From Dysidea avara (Eukaryota; Porifera; Demospongiae; Dictyoceratida; Dysideidae): DNA of 64,000 bases. The position numbers and the translations under genes are program-made. Where the stretch lies: the NCBI RefSeq assembly GCF_963678975.1, contig NC_089276.1:32611716-32675715 (forward strand), in the 5' to 3' direction. Shown one piece after another: positions 51,101 to 58,170 of this stretch; within the stretch, counting starts at the first letter, position 1; each line of letters starts with the position of its first letter. The notes beneath the pieces were generated by a model. The model saw only the letters and a list, made by a program, of their open reading frames with translations. It searched no databases and was not told where the DNA came from.

Positions 51101-51110
51101 GCCTTATTAA
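19858..51110 (+). CDS. large-intron gene: unrecognised N-terminal region plus coiled coil (predicted 697 aa)
   Basis: Thirteen exons join in phase: 19858-19897, 24444-24713, 24932-25794, 25884-25934, 26001-26129, 29579-29629, 29745-29894, 31463-31495, 40081-40233, 40673-40729, 47374-47602, 49355-49390 and 51079-51110 (stop TAA). The sum is 2094 nt, 697 codons plus stop. The first exon (MAKQAMKLHLQQQ) is proposed from its GC-rich upstream and matching phase and is the least certain; the GTGTGC donor after 40729 is also weak. Residues 14-103 are helical; about 150-390 form a compact unrecognised region with a DDDDD run near 187 and ASNHSKFTIIYWFISKHVIP. Residues about 469-675 are charged heptad-like coiled coil (EEDLIKEKDKLHQALDEISK). 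The end is SQDADEQEGWPY. It could be a signalling adaptor of a sponge-specific family; no function is claimed. Introns of up to 8.6 kb are full of transposons. Confidence 0.7.
20188..20242. repeat. perfect 26-bp hairpin
   Basis: Arms 20188-20213 and 20217-20242 are exact reverse complements (core GCAGATGGTTGTGAAGTCTT) with a 3-base loop. It lies in the first intron of the coiled-coil gene. It is probably a decayed inverted-repeat element; it is not followed by a T run. Confidence 0.85.
20370..21330 (+). mobile_element. CR1/L2-like LINE 3' end
   Basis: Plus-strand pieces read FALYINDLP, LYADDAEMHC (the YADD catalytic motif), VHYLGATIDPTLSWNLHI, FVLPVFDYCDVVW and a GRQCYHTVIQVFKSVNNYSP-type tail, the usual order of the RT thumb and C-terminus in CR1/L2-type LINEs. 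Stops and frame changes break it. It ends near an ATTAC repeat (21325-21345), a typical LINE tail. It sits in the first intron of the coiled-coil gene, in the same orientation. Confidence 0.8.
21331..24443. other. intron sequence without recognised genes
   Basis: AT-rich DNA with no exon that chains to neighbours. A hAT-like repeat fragment (GCAATGGGGTGGGGCATTTA) lies near 21485, and a degenerate CTCTAATAGAGC motif near 24002. A short open piece at 21981-22020 has splice-like borders but the wrong phase. Confidence 0.4.
25803..25828. repeat. (AT)n microsatellite
   Basis: Uninterrupted TA dinucleotides just after the exon ending at 25794, in a short intron. Confidence 0.9.
26665..26772 (+). 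other. arginine/glutamate-rich coding remnant
   Basis: An open stretch reads VSEREERLRKRREHDRHR and continues with the same charge pattern. Runs like this occur at the N-termini of invertebrate transposon proteins such as Helitron-type ORFs. It lies in an intron, has no start or continuation, and is listed only as a possible transposon relic. Confidence 0.3.
27080..27116. repeat. (CG/CA)n microsatellite
   Basis: GCGCGCGTG followed by about 15 CA dinucleotides within an intron. Confidence 0.9.
27538..28960 (-). repeat. composite repeat element, copy 2 (inverted)
   Basis: Starts TATCAAGACACACGGTAG with a terminal hairpin, then the ~500-bp body, the motif GAGATGTTCTAATAGAGCAG (28112), the tRNA-like head in reverse (28170-28255), the AT-rich joint, and the palindromic module at 28600-28957. 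The palindrome has an extra partial left arm, suggesting a rearrangement or self-insertion. Order and orientation match copy 1 read backwards. The segment left of it (27400-27537, with GCCTGATATGTATAGAC) belongs to another dispersed family also seen at 37395-37560 and 39230-39810. Confidence 0.65.
29110..29520 (+). repeat. dispersed repeat related to the 37730-39075 foldback
   Basis: GATAAGCTTGCCTGTAGAGTGC, the CTCATAGGAT segment and the CAGTTGTAGCCCAGGCTACA segment occur in the same order at 37740-38040 and inverted at 38430-39070. It ends just before the exon at 29579. Confidence 0.55.
29895..32140. other. intron sequence without recognised genes
   Basis: Apart from the 33-nt exon at 31463-31495, this is AT-rich DNA. 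No conserved reading frame or RNA gene was seen on either strand. Confidence 0.4.
32141..32585. repeat. hAT-like MITE
   Basis: Ends AGTGATGTGCGATAT and ATATCGCACACCACT are inverted repeats, and the arms are rich in TATCG. The 10 bases ATGTTGCACT flank both sides (32131-32140 and 32586-32595), of which about 8 are probably the target duplication. Length is 445 bp, non-coding. Confidence 0.75.
32820..33600. repeat. repeat D fragments, two orientations
   Basis: Inverted copies of the segment at 8490-8905 (GACTGACTGACTGACTG, then CACTGTTCGACATCACTTC, then CATTCATCTTTGCTGACAAC), followed by a forward fragment at 33411-33570 matching 8280-8470. No coding exon. The region lies in the 8.6-kb intron of the coiled-coil gene. 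Confidence 0.5.
33603..34109. repeat. PIF/Harbinger-like MITE, copy 2, with nested MITE
   Basis: TIR GGCTACTCCAAATAAATTCT with TTA target duplications (33600-33602 and 34110-34112). It is longer than its sisters because a 120-bp element sits inside it. Confidence 0.8.
33758..33877. repeat. Tc1/mariner-type MITE nested in the MITE above
   Basis: A 120-bp palindrome with ends CACTGTAAA and TTTTACAGTG, flanked by TA on both sides. It carries nothing but its arms. Confidence 0.75.
34110..34973. repeat. repeat D fragment and truncated palindromic MITE
   Basis: 34110-34290 matches repeat D. 34824-34973 is a half copy of the MITE at 7977-8275 (AGAGTAGGGACCATAGCAC). Between them is a short frame (SEFVKTGRQKLSAEEQETL) that I cannot assign. 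Confidence 0.5.
34974..37390. other. gene-free intron sequence
   Basis: AT-rich. A TTCTTCC(A/G)CGAATCATTC element end occurs at about 35825 and 37320 in the same orientation. A GATAGGTA/CACA microsatellite lies at about 36802-36857. A 13-bp-arm hairpin, CCCACAGCCGGCC/GGCCGGCTGTGGG, is at 36893-36921. No exon with splice sites is supported. Confidence 0.4.
37391..37480. repeat. inverted repeat TGATATGTACACCC
   Basis: Arms GCCTGATATGTACACCCA and TGGGTGTACATATCAGGC enclose a GC-rich loop. A related palindrome at 39717-39808 has arms GCTTTGCCTGATATGTATGC and GCATACATATCAGGCAAAGC. Both belong to a dispersed family. Confidence 0.7.
37730..39075. repeat. foldback repeat with an internal MITE
   Basis: 37740-38030 and 38805-39070 are inverted copies of one repeat (also present singly at 29110-29400). 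The centre contains a 265-bp element at about 38537-38801 with TIR TATGTGACCAGGCCTGCAAA. The 80-codon open frame at 38807 lies in the repeat arm and is not a gene. Confidence 0.65.
39338..39710. repeat. PIF/Harbinger-like MITE, copy 3
   Basis: TIR GGCCACTCCAAATAAATTCT with TTA on both sides (39335-39337 and 39711-39713). It is inserted in the TGATATGTATGCCC repeat family. Confidence 0.85.
41212..41810. other. gene-free intron sequence
   Basis: Nothing recognisable was seen in this AT-rich stretch of the 6.6-kb intron. Confidence 0.35.
41811..42063. repeat. palindromic MITE
   Basis: Ends CTAGATGAATAAAAATTGAA and TTCAATTTTTATTCATCTAG are exact inverted copies, and inner arms with GTAATGTAAACCAC pair as well. 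Length is 253 bp, non-coding. Confidence 0.85.
43137..43380. repeat. palindromic MITE
   Basis: Ends TTAGTTTAAAAATAAAGTA and TACTTCATTTTTAAATTAA are inverted. Inner arms carry CTATGCAATAAAAATTAGTG and CCCTACTTTGG. Length is 244 bp, non-coding. Confidence 0.8.
44301..44627 (+). pseudogene. HIRAN-like ORF of the pogo-like element
   Basis: The frame with HFRAYEKTFDPFAISVVRAG, NIIGHMPKKISAACSLFL and GTIHCTVIGSR resembles HIRAN-like domains (a DNA-end-binding fold known from HLTF/Rad5). It is then cut by a TGA where an arginine is expected, and the frame goes on with YSRDIPQGGLEVPCKLTFQ. Inside an element bounded by TIRs it would be transposon cargo. The role is unknown; the domain name is from memory of its pattern. 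Confidence 0.6.
44641..44892 (+). other. Ser/Thr-rich repeat frame in the pogo-like element
   Basis: An 83-codon frame with imperfect repeats (SSDTSSDTGSSHTSSDVG, then GTLSDAG twice) and a basic KKRKVVNDE stretch that looks like a nuclear localisation signal. It probably links the HIRAN-like and protease parts in one ancestral protein. It is separated from both by stops. Confidence 0.45.
44984..45376 (+). CDS. Ulp1/C48-like cysteine protease ORF (transposon cargo)
   Basis: 130 codons with the Ulp1 catalytic order: His in SSHWIAV, Asp in KVYDSLY, and Gln plus Cys in QGYKDCGLFCIAFATHLAF. Ulp1/SENP proteases cleave SUMO-type isopeptides; relatives occur in several eukaryotic transposons. All catalytic residues are kept, unlike the neighbouring transposase, but the 5' end is probably truncated because a related frame just upstream is broken. 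It starts at the ATG at 44984 and ends TAA 45374-45376. Confidence 0.75.
   Translation: MGDELDDKVINATQKILIAQFPSLQGLRSTLVQYYLGAWADNYFQIVHCRSSHWIAVNSIRCQGGEVKVYDSLYERVNDATKQKIEKTFSSKVKFVVPVVQKQQGYKDCGLFCIAFATHLAFRRTNFKFQ
45567..46932 (-). pseudogene. pogo/DDE_1-type transposase, decayed
   Basis: Minus-strand pieces in order: N-terminal helix-turn-helix-like region (46932-46648, with SDEERVTVGKFVSEHDVASA); first catalytic Asp in VDDKRQIT (about 46175); second in LALLDVFKAQCTSKML (about 45920); the site of the third reads DRLQPLNLSVNKPAKDF, with Asn where pogo-like enzymes have Asp; then the C-terminal YETEICQQL and MKPLAAQWVIDL. A one-base change in a T run (about 45778) and other stops break the frame. 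With the loss of the third carboxylate this copy cannot be active. Confidence 0.75.
47603..49354. other. intron sequence without recognised genes
   Basis: Weak members of the palindromic TATGTACC/ACATATCAGCAAAT family lie at about 47815-47890 and 48895-49010 (GTTATACCACAGG against CCTGTGGTATAAC). No exon beyond those assigned to the coiled-coil gene. Confidence 0.4.
49740..49910. repeat. hairpin MITE
   Basis: Arms TTAAAGCACCGC and GCGGTGCTTTAA, with inner arms AAATACAGTAC/GTACTGTATTT and GTGTCGAG(A)GGC/GCCTCGAGACAC. Non-coding. Confidence 0.75.
49980..50224 (+). repeat. ~90-bp direct duplication
   Basis: The segment with CGTAGAACGAACT and GTTTTAGCGATTTACA occurs at about 49985-50072 and 50137-50222, roughly 150 bp apart, at about 85% identity. 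Confidence 0.7.
50262..50485 (+). repeat. 50-bp minisatellite ending in a hairpin
   Basis: Units start at 50262, 50312, 50362 and 50412 (exact 50-bp period; core CATAACTGTACTGTATTTGC, with GCCCAA repeated inside the unit). It ends in a hairpin of about 21-bp arms, CTGCATAACTGTACTGTATG/CATACAGTACAGTTATGCAG. The 164-codon minus-strand frame across it is a by-product of the repeat, not a gene. Confidence 0.9.
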
Positions 51111-52265
51111 CAATACTTTTACAGCAAATACTTACGAATACAAAAGATGACTCTAAGTAATAATTTTTAATAGTTATAGTATTTATATTCACATCAATTT
51201 ATTTTATAAGCACATACATTATTTACACAAACTTTAATGATTATTAGAGACCACTGTAATTATTTTGGTGAATCATGTAATCAATTTTATCAGCAGCAGA
51301 AGAGGAGCACAACCATTAGACCATGTAAGCTGGTTTACAACTTCTGGTGATTCAGTAGCGAAGTTTTAGAGATAACAGCTCCATGGATGCTTTTATTAAT
51401 CAATCAATCAATACCCACCCCACAACTTTGATTATATTATTTCAATAGTCTCTTCCCAAAAGACTGGATATCATTGTGGGTCAAATGCATTGCATGTATT
51501 AATTATGATTGGGCAAAATTTCAATAAATCACCAATATCGCCTAAGCAAGTGCTCAAAATACCATTATATCCCTGGCGCATGTATTTTGCCTTCACAATA
51601 TTATCGCATAGGCAATACTTATTGCATTTAGCAATAATTATTGCATATATCATCTATTTGGTGTCTCTCTTCTAGGCCTCATATTTGATACAGTTCATGT
51701 ATATTATTGCTAATTATGTCAATTGGTTAACTTGTTAGCAAGGAATTTGTGTTCATAAACTATAATTCTCAGTGAAAACAAGCAGTCCAGCATATGGACT
51801 TTATAACTATGTGGTTGTGTTTCAATTTTCACATGCAATATTGCAATAACTGCATTAAATGACTCATGCAATAATTGCATGTCACAAATTTAATATCGCC
51901 AAACCTTAGTATTGATAGCATGTGATCTCAAATTTGTCAGATCATTCCATTTCATTGTAAAAATAATTTCTGTTTGATAAAGGTTTTGTCAATGCGGCAA
52001 AATGTGATGAAGAATTGTATACTACTGTTTAACACATTCAATGAAAAACAGTAATTAATAATCTAAAGACATTGTTTTTATACTCAAATTTGTGAGTTTT
52101 ACAATCATATATGTATAACAAATGGAATCTCAAGCCCTGGATCTAGCTAATTGAAGTCACCTAAGTGTTGTTATAGCAAAACATTTGAGAATGTTTCACA
52201 AAAAAGCTAGTAAAAGCAAAGACATGACTTATTATGTTAGATGATTGTTAGTTGTTATCAGTGTT
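51111..52265. other. gene-free AT-rich spacer
   Basis: Probably the 3' UTR of the coiled-coil gene, then intergenic DNA. No exon or RNA gene seen. Confidence 0.4.
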
Positions 52266-52337
52266 GGGGGTATAGCTCAGTGGTAGAGCATTTGACTGCA
52301 GATCAAGAGGTCCCTAGTTCAAATCTGGGTGCCCCCT
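52266..52337 (+). tRNA. tRNA-Cys (GCA)
   Basis: A 72-base cloverleaf: acceptor stem GGGGGTA/TGCCCCC, D arm AGCTCAGTGGTAGAGC (A box), anticodon loop with GCA, T arm CCTAG-TTCAAAT-CTGGG with all five pairs possible (B box). It is very close to animal nuclear tRNA-Cys. No intron. The CCA end is not encoded, as expected in a eukaryote. TTTTTTTTTCTTTT follows within about 6 bases and would stop pol III. Confidence 0.95.
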
Positions 52338-52424
52338 AGATGTTTTTTTTTTCTTTTGCTTAGCTTATGCGGTTCTCCTAAAGCCACATTTCAAATTATT
52401 TTCTGTACTATATATGCAATGCAT

Positions 52425-52777
52425 AGGCGGCGGAAAGGGGGGGGCTAGGGGGTTAAAGCCCCCCCTAGGTCTGCTGAGGGGGGGCCAACCCCCCCTCAGA
52501 ATGATATCACACCGAAATTATCTTTCTTGGAGTGGGGCTGAAAACCGTGATAAAGATCGAGATACTCTAATAGAGCAGTCACTCTAATAAAGTAATCAGT
52601 GTATAGCGAGCTATGTAAGGATTTTTATGTAGTTTATCAGCTAGAAATGGTAGCTGGTGAGGTGGAAAGCTCTTGTGATTTTTTTTTTTTTTTGGTCTCA
52701 CTTTACCAAACTATAGAAATAAGTCTGGGTCAGCTCAACGGAGCCCCCCCTCATATCAACTACTTCCTCCGCCGCTG
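52425..52777. repeat. hAT-like MITE
   Basis: TIR AGGCGGCGGAAAGG against CTTCCTCCGCCGCT. An 11-bp direct repeat ATGCAATGCAT flanks it at 52414-52424 and 52778-52788, of which about 8 are target duplication. G-rich and C-rich tracts lie inside, as does the motif GAGATACTCTAATAGAGCAG (52559). Confidence 0.75.
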
Positions 52778-52803
52778 ATGCAATGCATTGTTATCGCTAT
52801 GGG

Positions 52804-53247
52804 TAGGGACCCGCCGATTATGCTGGCATAATTTTGAGCATAATAGGTACCTAAAAGCATTGAGCATAATGCCAGCATAATAGGTTAAATATTTGTACGA
52901 TAGTATAAATTCTTGCTGGAAAAATGACAATTGCAAATAAGATCGATATACTCTAATAGAGCAGTCAGTAACTCTAATAGAACAATCATCAAACTGACTG
53001 TTTTATTAGAGTATATCGATCTTTTCTCTTATATGCAGCAAGAATTTATTATTTATGCTCCAGCCACTCCTTTTTTTTCTATACAGTGTTAAACTAGTAG
53101 CTAAGCATATAACTAAGGCATGAACATTGAGCATAATCAAGCATAATAGGTAAATATTGAGCATTAATTTAAGCATAATAGGTGAACTTTTGAGCAGTGC
53201 AGCATAGCATAATAGGTAAAATTATGAGCATAATCGGCGGGTCCCTA
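52804..53247. repeat. hAT MITE with perfect 8-bp target duplication
   Basis: Ends TAGGGACCCGCCGATTATGC and GCATAATCGGCGGGTCCCTA are inverted. GCTATGGG occurs at 52796-52803 and 53248-53255. A nested palindrome of the CTCTAATAGAGCAG repeat lies at 52941-53026. Length is 444 bp. Confidence 0.85.
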
Positions 53248-53386
53248 GCTATGGGGATGTTGATTGGTAGGGGAGATAGTATGCTATGATCATCTGTAGT
53301 AGTGTATCATATTGCTGAGTTCTTATCTACTTTTGGAATTTTTTACTCGTATTATTGAATCAACATAAAAGTTAGGAAGCAAGCTC

Positions 53387-53452
53387 TTAAAGATCAGTGG
53401 TAGAGCATCGTAATTATTGACTGCAGATCAAGAAGTAAATCTGGGTGCCCCT
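53387..53452 (+). pseudogene. tRNA-Cys pseudogene
   Basis: ATCAGTGGTAGAGCAT and GACTGCAGATCAAGA match the tRNA-Cys genes, but the acceptor 5' strand is missing, there is an insertion before the anticodon arm, and the T arm is shortened (AAATCTGGGTGCCCCT). Confidence 0.75.
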
Positions 53453-53809
53453 ACACTGTAGATGTGATATTGTTTTCTGTTCACCAAAAAGTATGTATGT
53501 TCTAATTTGATATAACATTAGTACTGCACAAAACAAAACCAATAATTAACTACAAACATGCAAAGACAACAAGTGCAGTGCAACACATGCTTTAAATAGT
53601 TGGGGTCTAGTTTTATGGTGCAACTGGTAAGTTTGGGATATCACTTATAAGCTTGATCACTTCCTCCACACCATTTAATAACATGAGAAGTGGTCCCTTC
53701 AATTTAAGTTTCTTTAATTAATTCCATCCAGGAGTGAATTTGAAGTCTCCAAGTCTTCCATAATTCCTGTCCTACTAATAGTGGATAATTGCTAGCTGTT
53801 ATCAGTGTT

Positions 53810-53881
53810 GGGGGTATAGCTCAGTGGTAGAGCATTTGACTGCAGATCAAGAGGTCCCCAGTTCAAATCTGGGTGCCCCCT
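53810..53881 (+). tRNA. tRNA-Cys (GCA), second copy
   Basis: 72 bases, identical to the copy at 52266 except for the T arm, CCCAG-TTCAAAT-CTGGG, which pairs perfectly. The upstream flank (TGTTATCAGTGTT) is shared with the first copy, so the two arose by local duplication. A T run follows at about 53897. Confidence 0.95.
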
Positions 53882-54257
53882 GGACATATACAGGTTTCTT
53901 TTTTTTGTGTATGCTATGCCTCCTTATGTATTTCGCCTTGACTGGATACATTTAAAGCTTTCTTTTGCTTTTTGTTCTTTCCTTTCTGTGTGCAGTTAAT
54001 TTGTTTGGTTTTATGCAATAAATCTGTGCTGAAGTAATGAATACTTTTAATCATGTGCAGTACATAATAAAAACATATCATGGTGGTGTAAAACATCTCA
54101 GTGAACAGTTTGGTCGTGTAATAGAATCAGGTTAATACTGTAACCAGCATAATATTACTGATATGAATTACAGTACAATGTAGTGTATACATACAATCAG
54201 AAGCAAACTCTTAATTTGAGAGCTTTATATGAGATAATTGTGGGCTGGAATCAGTGT

Positions 54258-54320
54258 TGGGGGGTATAGCTCAGTGGTACGTAGCATTTGACCACAGATC
54301 AAGAGGTCTGGGTGCCATGT
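54258..54320 (+). pseudogene. tRNA-Cys pseudogene
   Basis: GGGGGGTATAGCTCAGTGGT is kept with the same CAGTGTT flank, but there is a CGT insertion in the D arm, the anticodon triplet is changed (GACCACAGATC), and the T arm is deleted. Confidence 0.8.
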
Positions 54321-55309
54321 AGTTTTCCTTTTGCATACAGGTAGGTGTATAGATACACAAGTAATAATTTATTTGGATATCATATCACCATTGTGGTTTC
54401 AATTCTTTTTTGGTGAAAATAATGTTGCATGAAATGATTGTGCATGTACATGTTCGAGATTCTCATAATACCAGCTGCATGAGGTCAAGGGTTAAGTAGC
54501 ACTATTAACTATACACACATATGCTCCTCCACCAATAGTACTGTATACCGAACACTATTTTTTACCACTGGATTGATCACTTCCAGTTTGAAATGTACAT
54601 TGTACCCTGCATTTAGGCCTGAGTCAAATGTGCTAAAATTTTGCCCAAAATGCTTTCAGGAATTATGCTCTACAGTGTTCCCATTATGCTTACAATATGC
54701 TCCTAGGTTAACAACATTTTATCCTGGAATATTTTAATCAGTGAATGCTTTAGAGTATATTATTTCACTACAAAGTGACTGTTCTATTAGAGAGTATTGA
54801 TCTGAGGAACTATGTACCTTGATTGATTATTTGATTTGATTTATTGTTTATCCTCACAAGTGTAGTCAGCAGAGCTGCTCTTCCCTACTGGAGCACACAT
54901 ACGTACAACACTGGGAGTACAAACACAAAAACATGAACAGCCATACAAATACACAAGCAATATAAACACACGAAACTATAATTACAATTGAATTAATTAC
55001 TTTGAGTGTTGAAATAAAAGTCCTAACTTACAAAGAAATTATAATTACAATCAATTGGAATAGATTTCATGAGTGAATTCCACCATGTTGTGGCAGAGGA
55101 TCGGAATAGAAATATTTATTGGTGGTTGCTAAATGGTAACTCACCATGTGTTTCAATTATGCTGTGCTCCAAGGATCGAGGAGCAAACAAGGTTGTTAAT
55201 TGTAATTCATGATGGTAGCTATAGTGCATGGCATAGGATGACTTAAACATGATCAACTACGATGTGCTCTATTGCATGTGCAGTTTCCACTGACTGCTCT
55301 ATTAGAGGG
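54321..55309. other. gene-free spacer
   Basis: AT-rich. Contains the motif GACTGTTCTATTAGAG near 54778 and again near 55292. No exon supported. Confidence 0.4.
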
Positions 55310-56189
55310 TATCAAGACACACGATAGTGTGTCGTGCGGCCCAAGAAGCCGGCGCGCCACACCGTGAGTATATTAACAGGAAGAAAGAAAACGCAATTTT
55401 CACACCTATGTAGCTCTGTGATCCCTTATCCAATTGGAACCAAATTTGCTAGAGACGTGCCGCCCAGTTAGGGGAGTCTACATACCAAATTTGAAGAAAA
55501 TCGCTCCAGCCATTTCCGAGATACGAGCGAACAAAATTTCGTTTTAATTTCTTCGTTTTTTTCTTCTTCATCTTCTTCATTTCGCACACTTCGCAAAATT
55601 CGCCATAAAACACGAATGCGTGCTCGGATTTGGCTGAAATTTGGCACACTTAAAGGGCTCATTAAGGCGGATCTCCGTACCAACTTTGGTAGGAATCCGA
55701 TGAACATTTACGGAGTTATGACCGATTATTTGCGTAAAATAAGGTCGAAGGTCTGTCACGCCTACAGGGTAAACGCCTTGGAGGAATCAGTTGAAAATTG
55801 ATATGTAGATGGAGCAACCATCGTAGGAGTGCCTTTTTGTGGTTTGAAAGGAATCGGGATAAAGACCATGGAGATATGACACGAAACCCAACCTGTGTCA
55901 AAATTACGCGATCGATTTTTATGAATAAAAAACTATTAGTTTTCGTATCTACCAGGCAAACCGCTTAGAGCAACGAGCTGAAAATCAGTATGTAGCTGGA
56001 ATAATCATCATAGAAAGTCCTTGCAGTAGTACAGAAGAATCGGATTACAAATCACTGAGTTATGATTCGAAAGGCAACTAGGTGCAGCAAATGCGAGATC
56101 GAGATACTCTAATAGAACAGTCACCCTAATAAAGCATTCAGCTGCATTTATAATTTACTCAGTTATATTACATTGTAAGTTATTCTGTA

Positions 56190-58060
56190 GGGAATTCAGC
56201 TACAAACAAGTCACCCTGTAGTCAGATCACAGGGGCGGATCCAGAGTTTCGAAAGAGGGGGGGCACCTTTCTGAAAAACAGTTGAAGACCAAAAAAAAAA
56301 AAAAAAAAAAGGTCACAACAATAATAGCTAGTTATCCTTACCAACTATATCACGTCTGTTATGTAAAATAAAATCCTATTTGTAGCTTCATAGGTAAGCT
56401 ACACTGCCTCATGAACATTGTGACTGCTTTATTAGAGTAATTGACTGCTCTATTAGAGTATCTCGATCTTGCATGCAATTTCTTGAAGGGGGGGGGCATT
56501 TGCCCCAAATGCCCCATCCTGGATCCGCCACTGGATCAGCTAGAAGAAGGTACCTAATAGAGAGTTCAGCTACAAATAAGCCATCATGTAGAGAGTTCAG
56601 CTCAAATAAATCACCCTGTAGAGAATTCAGCTACAAACAAATTGCCCTGTAGAGAGATCAGCTAGAAGAAGTTACCTTGTAGAGAGTTCAGTTACAAAGA
56701 AACAATCATGCAAGAGTTTAGCTACAAACAAATCACCCAGTAAAAAGTTCCGCTATTAACAGATCACACTGTAGAGAGTTCAGTTAGAATCAAGTCATCC
56801 TGTAGAGAGATCAGCTAGAAGAAGTTACCTTGTAGAGAGTTCAGCTACAAACAAATCACCCTGTAGAGGGTTCAACTACAAACAAGTCACCCTGTAGAGA
56901 GTTCAGCTAGAAGAAGGTACATTGTAGAGAGTTCAGCTACAAAGAAACTACCATGTAGAGAGTTCAGCTGCAAACAAATTGCCCTGTAGAGACAAACAAA
57001 TCACCCTGTAGAAAGATCAGCTAGAAGAAGTTACCTTGTAGAGAATTCAGCTACAAACAAATCAACCTGTAGAGAGTTCAGCTAGAAACAAGTTACACTG
57101 TAGAGAGATCAGCTAGAAACAAGTCACCCTGTAGAGAGTTCAGCTACAAGAAGTCACATTGTATAGAGTTCAGCTACAAAGAAACTACCATGTAGAGAGT
57201 TCAGCTGCAAACAAATTTCCCTGTAGAGAATTCAGCTACAAACAAATCACCCTGTAGAAAGATCATCTAGAAGAAGTTACCTTGTAGAGAGTTCAGCTAC
57301 AAACAAATCACCCTGTAGAGAGTTCAGCTAGAAACAAGTTACCCTGTAGAGAGTTCAGCTAGAAGAAGTTACATTGTAGAGAGTTCAGCTACAAAGAAAC
57401 TACCATGTAGAGAGTTCAGCTGCAAACAAATTGCCCTGTAGAGACAAACAAATCACCCTGTAGAAAGATCAGCTAGAAGAAGTTACCTTGTAGAGAATTC
57501 AGCTACAAACAAATCAACCTGTAGAGAATTCAGCTAGAAACAAGTTACACTGTAGAGAGATCAGCTAGAAACAAGTCACCCTGTAGAGAGTTCAGCTACA
57601 AGAAGTCACATTGTATAGAGTTCAGCTACAAAGAAACTACCATGTATAGAGTTCAGCTGCAAATAAATTGCCCTGTAGAGAATTCAGCTACAAACAAATC
57701 ACCCTGTAGAAAGATCAGCTAGAAGAAGTTACCTTGTAGAGAGTTCAGCTACAAACAAATCACCCTGTAGAGAGTTCAACTAGAAACAAGTTACCCTGTA
57801 GAGAGTTCAGCTAGAAGAAGTTACATTGTAGAGAGTTCAGCTACAAAGAAACTACCATGTAGAGAGTTCAGCTGCAAACAAATTGCCCTGTAGAGACAAA
57901 CAAATCACCCCGTAGAAAGATCAGCTAGAAGAAGTTACCTTGTAGAGAGTTCAGCTACAAACAAATCACCCTGTAGAAAGTTCAGCTACAAGCAAGTCAT
58001 CCGGTAGAGAGATCAGCTAGAAGGATCACCTTGCAGAGAGGTCAGCTGCAAAGAAATCAT
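56190..58060. repeat. ~31-bp minisatellite with a 452-bp higher-order repeat
   Basis: Monomers of about 30-31 bp read roughly CCCTGTAGAGAGTTCAGCTA plus CAAACAAATCA, with variants (GATCAGCTAGAAGAAGTTAC, GCTGCAAACAAATTG). CCATGTAGAG preceding a GCTGC monomer and a shortened GTAGAGACAAAC monomer recurs at 56951, 57403 and 57855: exactly 452 bp apart twice, about 15 monomers. A 304-bp element at 56230-56533 interrupts the first monomers. Confidence 0.92.
56230..56533. repeat. short DNA element inserted in the minisatellite
   Basis: Ends CAGGGGCGGATCCAG and CTGGATCCGCCACTG are inverted, with GATCA on both sides. Inside are an A run, a G run and GACTGCTCTATTAGAGTATC. A piece of a relative is at about 20088-20115 (AGGGGCGGATCCAGGAGC). 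Confidence 0.7.
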
Positions 58061-58170
58061 CCTGCTTCATCTTTTCTTCTTCCTGTAGTAAAGAAAAAAT
58101 GACAGGTTAAAAAGCCCTAAAGCCAGCCATAGGCCGGCTTTGGGGTATACAAATACAAAAAGAATTGAAA

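Noticed and set aside
55449-55901. Overlapping frames of 60-79 codons on both strands
   Set aside because: They lie in the body of the composite repeat; several frames are open because the sequence is locally GC-richer, and none is shared with other copies.
56190-58060. CRISPR-like array of ~31-bp units
   Set aside because: The units are contiguous and diverged with no unique spacers, and the genome is animal; it is a minisatellite.
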